Of a stretch of 7,726 bases of DNA, positions 5,471-7,726 are shown in pieces (positions within the stretch are counted from its first letter, which is position 1; each line of letters opens with the position of its first letter). Position numbers and translations under genes: made by a program. The stretch covers positions 1-7,726 of the forward strand of contig NZ_JAMONU010000149.1 of NCBI RefSeq assembly GCF_027066465.1, written 5' to 3'. This DNA comes from Thermococcus sp. (GTDB taxonomy: Archaea; Methanobacteriota_B; Thermococci; Thermococcales; Thermococcaceae). The notes under the pieces are model-generated. The model was not told the DNA's origin. It searched no databases and saw nothing but the letters and a program-made list of their open reading frames with translations.

Positions 5471-5581
5471 GGAGGTGGGGGCGCTATGAAGGTAAAGCTG
5501 GGGTATAAGGACAAGTTAGTCGAGATGGAGGGAGGCTGGATTTATGTCTTTAATGGAAGGCTCTACAGCGCCCCCATCGCC
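5471..5581 (+). promoter_or_regulatory. Long-range inverted repeat over the ribosome binding site
   Basis: Bases 5471-5485 (SD to the base before ATG) can pair with 5567-5581 inside the coding region. Ten contiguous pairs (5476-5485 with 5567-5576) are perfect, then come one G-U pair, one G-C pair, one A/G mismatch and two more G-C pairs. The loop is 81 nt. If formed in mRNA, the SD GGAGGTG would be wholly hidden. Function is inference. Confidence 0.45.
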
Positions 5582-5734
5582 GAGGTCGTTGGATACTACA
5601 CCAAAGGTCAGGGGATAGTTCCCGGACCCATTAGGGAAATCGCAGGTGATATCATAAGGGTTCTCCTCAGAACCGGGGAGCTTGAGCGATACGTTCAGCC
5701 TCAAATCGGCTACGGTGAGAGTCTTTCAAGCTGA
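5486..5734 (+). CDS. Hypothetical protein, 82 aa, unrecognised
   Basis: A small soluble protein without cysteine, membrane span or known motif. An N-terminal beta-like part (KVKLGYKDKLVEMEGGWIYV, about 2-21) is followed by mixed hydrophobic segments and a likely helix REIAGDIIRVLLRTGELERYV (about 50-70), ending in a polar tail. It may be a small single-domain alpha/beta protein. A strong GGAGGTG at 5471-5477 is 8 bp before the ATG, and it has its own promoter, so it appears to be a single-gene unit between the MinD operon and AMP phosphorylase. The ribosome binding site lies in the arm of a potential helix with codons 28-32, which could limit its translation. I can assign no function. Confidence 0.82.
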   Translation: MKVKLGYKDKLVEMEGGWIYVFNGRLYSAPIAEVVGYYTKGQGIVPGPIREIAGDIIRVLLRTGELERYVQPQIGYGESLSS

Positions 5735-5785
5735 TTTTACATAATTTTGATGAGTTTGCTCTTTTCACCAGGGCTTTTTAACGGT

Positions 5786-5808
5786 GTTTTCCGCGAAAAC
5801 TTTTAAGT
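5786..5808 (+). promoter_or_regulatory. AMP phosphorylase promoter with palindrome over the BRE
   Basis: The TATA box TTTTAAGT (5801-5808) is directly preceded by the perfect 15-bp palindrome GTTTTCCGCGAAAAC (5786-5800), whose right arm CGCGAAAAC is the BRE. The predicted transcript start is about 5831. A protein bound to the palindrome would compete with TFB. The arms are GTT-N9-AAC, which does not fit the SurR GTT-N3-AAC site. Confidence 0.6.
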
Positions 5809-5851
5809 AACCCATTCAGCAGAGAGATAATTCACCGAGGAGGTGGGACCA

Positions 5852-7363
5852 ATGAAGGCCAAGGTTAAGATTCTCGACTTCTACAGCGGTCGGTATTCGG
5901 TTCTCATAAATGAGGAGGACGCCAAGGAGGCGAAGCTCCACCCCGACGACCTCGTTAAGATAGAGGCCGGCAAAAAAACTGTTTACGGAAGCGTTGTCAT
6001 AAGCAACCTCCTTGAGAGAGGAGAAATAGGGGTCAGCAGGGACATCCTTGAGCTTCACAACTTCTCTGAGGGGGAAGTCGTAACTGTTATCCCCTCAGGA
6101 ACCCCCGAGAGCGTCCGCTACATAAAGAAGAAGATGCACGGTGAAAAGCTCCGTAAGGTTGAGATTGAGGCCATAGTCAGGGATATAGTTGACAGAAAGC
6201 TCAGGGACATCGAGATAAGCGCGTTCGTTACCTCACTCGAGATAAACGGCCTTGACATGGACGAGATTGCCGCTCTGACAATAGCGATGGCCGAAACCGG
6301 CGACATGCTCGACATTGACAGAAAGCCGATAATGGACGTTCACAGCATCGGAGGCGTTCCGGGCAACAAGACCAACATCCTCGTCGTGCCCATCGTTGCC
6401 GCCGCGGGGCTAACGATTCCAAAGACCAGCTCAAGGGCCATAACCAGCGCCGCGGGAACGGCCGACGTCGTCGAGGTCTTCGCCAACGTGAGCTTCAAGC
6501 TCGATGAGATTAAGAGGATAGTAGAAAAGGTTGGTGCGTGCCTCGTCTGGGGAGGGGCCTTGAACCTCGCCCCCGCCGATGACATCACAATCAAAGCCGA
6601 GCGCGCCCTGAGCGTTGACCCCACCGGTCTGATGCTCGCGAGCATAATGTCGAAGAAGTACGCCATGGGGAGCCAGTACGTCCTCATAGACATACCAACG
6701 GGAAAGGGCGTCAAGGTCGAGACAGTCGAGCAGGCGAGGGCGCTCGCGAGGGACTTCATAGAGCTCGGCAAGAGGCTCGGTCAGTACGTCGAGGTGGCCA
6801 TAACCTACGGAGGCCAGCCGATAGGCCACACCGTCGGCCCGGCTCTCGAGGCCAGGGAGGCACTCTCAGCCCTGATGACCGGCAAGGGACCGGGAAGCCT
6901 CATCGAGAAGGCCACCGGGCTGGCTGGAATCCTGCTTGAGATGGGCGGCGTCGCTCCGGCAGGAATGGGCAAGAAGATGGCCAGGGAAATCCTCGAGAGC
7001 GGAAAAGCCTGGGAGAAGATGAAGGAAATCATCGAGGCCCAGGGAGGGGACCCCAACATCAAGCCTGAAGAGATTCCAATAGGCGACAAGACCTACACCT
7101 TTACGGCCCCAACGAGCGGCTACGTAACCGCGATAGACAACAGGGCGATAACTGCCATTGCAAGGGCCGCTGGAGCGCCCGAGGACAAGGGAGCCGGCTT
7201 GGAGCTTTACGTCAAGGTCGGCGAGAAGGTCAAAGAGGGAGACCCGCTCTTCACGATTCACGCCGAGCACGAGGCAAGGCTCGACCAGGCAATAGTTCTT
7301 GCCAGGAGAACCGAGCCGATAAGAATAGAGGGAATGGTCCTCCAGCGAATCGGGAACATCTGA
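5852..7363 (+). CDS. deoA: AMP phosphorylase
   Basis: Converts AMP and phosphate to adenine and ribose 1,5-bisphosphate. An isomerase then makes ribulose 1,5-bisphosphate, which archaeal type III RuBisCO turns into 3-phosphoglycerate, linking nucleotide breakdown to central carbon metabolism in the cytoplasm. The 503-residue length equals that of the Thermococcus kodakarensis enzyme as I recall it, and most of the sequence matches my memory of it. The phosphate/substrate loop SIGGVPGNK is at 165-173, the family signature KTSSRAITSAAGTADVVE at 191-208, and the expected active-site residues Gly168, Thr203, Asp256 (proton donor), Ser264 and Lys288 are all present. An extra N-terminal domain (about 1-85) separates it from bacterial thymidine phosphorylase. 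ATG 5852 is preferred over the in-frame GTG 5843 because GGAGGTG at 5839-5845 overlaps that GTG and lies 6 bp before the ATG. The neighbouring pathway genes are not in this window. Confidence 0.96.
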   Translation: MKAKVKILDFYSGRYSVLINEEDAKEAKLHPDDLVKIEAGKKTVYGSVVISNLLERGEIGVSRDILELHNFSEGEVVTVIPSGTPESVRYIKKKMHGEKLRKVEIEAIVRDIVDRKLRDIEISAFVTSLEINGLDMDEIAALTIAMAETGDMLDIDRKPIMDVHSIGGVPGNKTNILVVPIVAAAGLTIPKTSSRAITSAAGTADVVEVFANVSFKLDEIKRIVEKVGACLVWGGALNLAPADDITIKAERALSVDPTGLMLASIMSKKYAMGSQYVLIDIPTGKGVKVETVEQARALARDFIELGKRLGQYVEVAITYGGQPIGHTVGPALEAREALSALMTGKGPGSLIEKATGLAGILLEMGGVAPAGMGKKMAREILESGKAWEKMKEIIEAQGGDPNIKPEEIPIGDKTYTFTAPTSGYVTAIDNRAITAIARAAGAPEDKGAGLELYVKVGEKVKEGDPLFTIHAEHEARLDQAIVLARRTEPIRIEGMVLQRIGNI

Positions 7364-7368
7364 GCCTT

Positions 7369-7726
7369 TCATTCTTTCAGCTTTTCCAGCTCTTTTCTAA
7401 ACTCCTCCCTGCTCATGCACGGCTGGTTCCTCTTCAGCTTGACAGCGGCGATTTTATAGTTGCCCTTTCCGATGAACCTGCAGACTTTCTCGGGCTCGTC
7501 CACGAGCCTCGCGACAGCGTAGGTGATTCCGTCCCGTTCAATGTAGTCTATAACCGTATCCTGGAAGCCGGTGAAGATTACGACGCACTTCCTGTTTGGG
7601 TTGAAGGGCTTCAAATCCTCGTCTACTGGAGGCAGTCTCTTGACGACGCACTCGCTCGGAAAATCGTGCGCTTTAACGCGCCTTATCAGTTCGGGCATCT
7701 CGCCGGTTTCCTCGAAGCGCTCTAGC
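7369..7726 (-). CDS. Four-cysteine hypothetical protein, 5' end beyond the window
   Basis: Not recognised. The frame stays open from the stop (TGA at 7371-7369) through an internal ATG at 7698 to the right edge, where it reads LERFEETGE before MPELIRRVK. The ATG at 7698 has no good SD, so I treat it as an internal methionine and the gene as cut by the window end. At least 118 residues are seen. Four cysteines (SECVV, RKCVV, KVCRF, QPCMS) are spread over about 80 residues; they could bind metal or form disulfides but do not form close CxxC pairs. The middle part has alternating strands (CVVIFTG, ITYAVARLV) and ends with a charged helix (SREEFRKELEKLKE), suggesting a small alpha/beta domain. 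It converges on AMP phosphorylase with only 5 bp between the stops, so the two transcripts must overlap or end inside each other. Confidence 0.75.
   Translation of the reverse strand, partial: LERFEETGEMPELIRRVKAHDFPSECVVKRLPPVDEDLKPFNPNRKCVVIFTGFQDTVIDYIERDGITYAVARLVDEPEKVCRFIGKGNYKIAAVKLKRNQPCMSREEFRKELEKLKE

Noticed and set aside
5735..5785. Second C/D box RNA suggested by TTGATGA near 5747
   Set aside because: No CTGA box follows at guide distance and no C'/D' pair exists; the stretch is just T-rich terminator-like sequence.
6340..6829. Long minus-strand frames inside AMP phosphorylase
   Set aside because: The plus-strand gene is unmistakable with intact active-site motifs; these antisense frames lack SD, promoter and family features and reflect GC-rich codon bias.

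Overview
The window looks like chromosome from a Thermococcales archaeon, most likely a Thermococcus. The reasons are a fairly GC-rich, tightly packed gene layout, archaeal BRE/TATA promoters, strong GGAGGTG ribosome binding sites, and proteins such as an archaeal AMP phosphorylase and an NfeD protease/stomatin pair that I recognise closely from this order. I see no insertion sequence, prophage, CRISPR array, tRNA or rRNA.

Left third (1-1970, minus strand): an operon read right to left. It encodes a small winged-helix-like protein, an HhH-GPD DNA glycosylase of the AlkA type and two Glu/Lys-rich coiled-coil proteins. Two of the junctions are clear 4-bp ATGA start/stop overlaps. The last protein starts with what reads like a ribbon-helix-helix DNA-binding fold, and just upstream of its start codon sit two perfect 17-bp palindromes. 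Seven bases after its stop codon the same strand carries an ordered C-D'-C'-D arrangement with two 12-nt guides, a previously unlisted C/D box sRNA candidate.

Middle (2030-5400, plus strand): a two-gene operon for the membrane serine protease NfeD (Ser/Lys dyad visible) and its partner stomatin. It is followed by a separately promoted operon for a MinD-like ATPase with a C-terminal amphipathic membrane-targeting helix and a tiny single-span membrane protein. These four genes all point to work at the cytoplasmic membrane.

Right third (5400-7726): an unrecognised 82-residue protein whose ribosome binding site lies in one arm of a long potential mRNA helix; the AMP phosphorylase of the archaeal AMP/RuBisCO pathway, with a perfect palindrome over its BRE; and, convergent with it, the 3' part of an unrecognised four-cysteine protein running off the right edge.

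The most unusual signals are the nucleotide-level structures (tandem palindromes, C/D sRNA, start-site helix, BRE palindrome), not the protein genes themselves. Family assignments come from memory and visible motifs; no database search was run.
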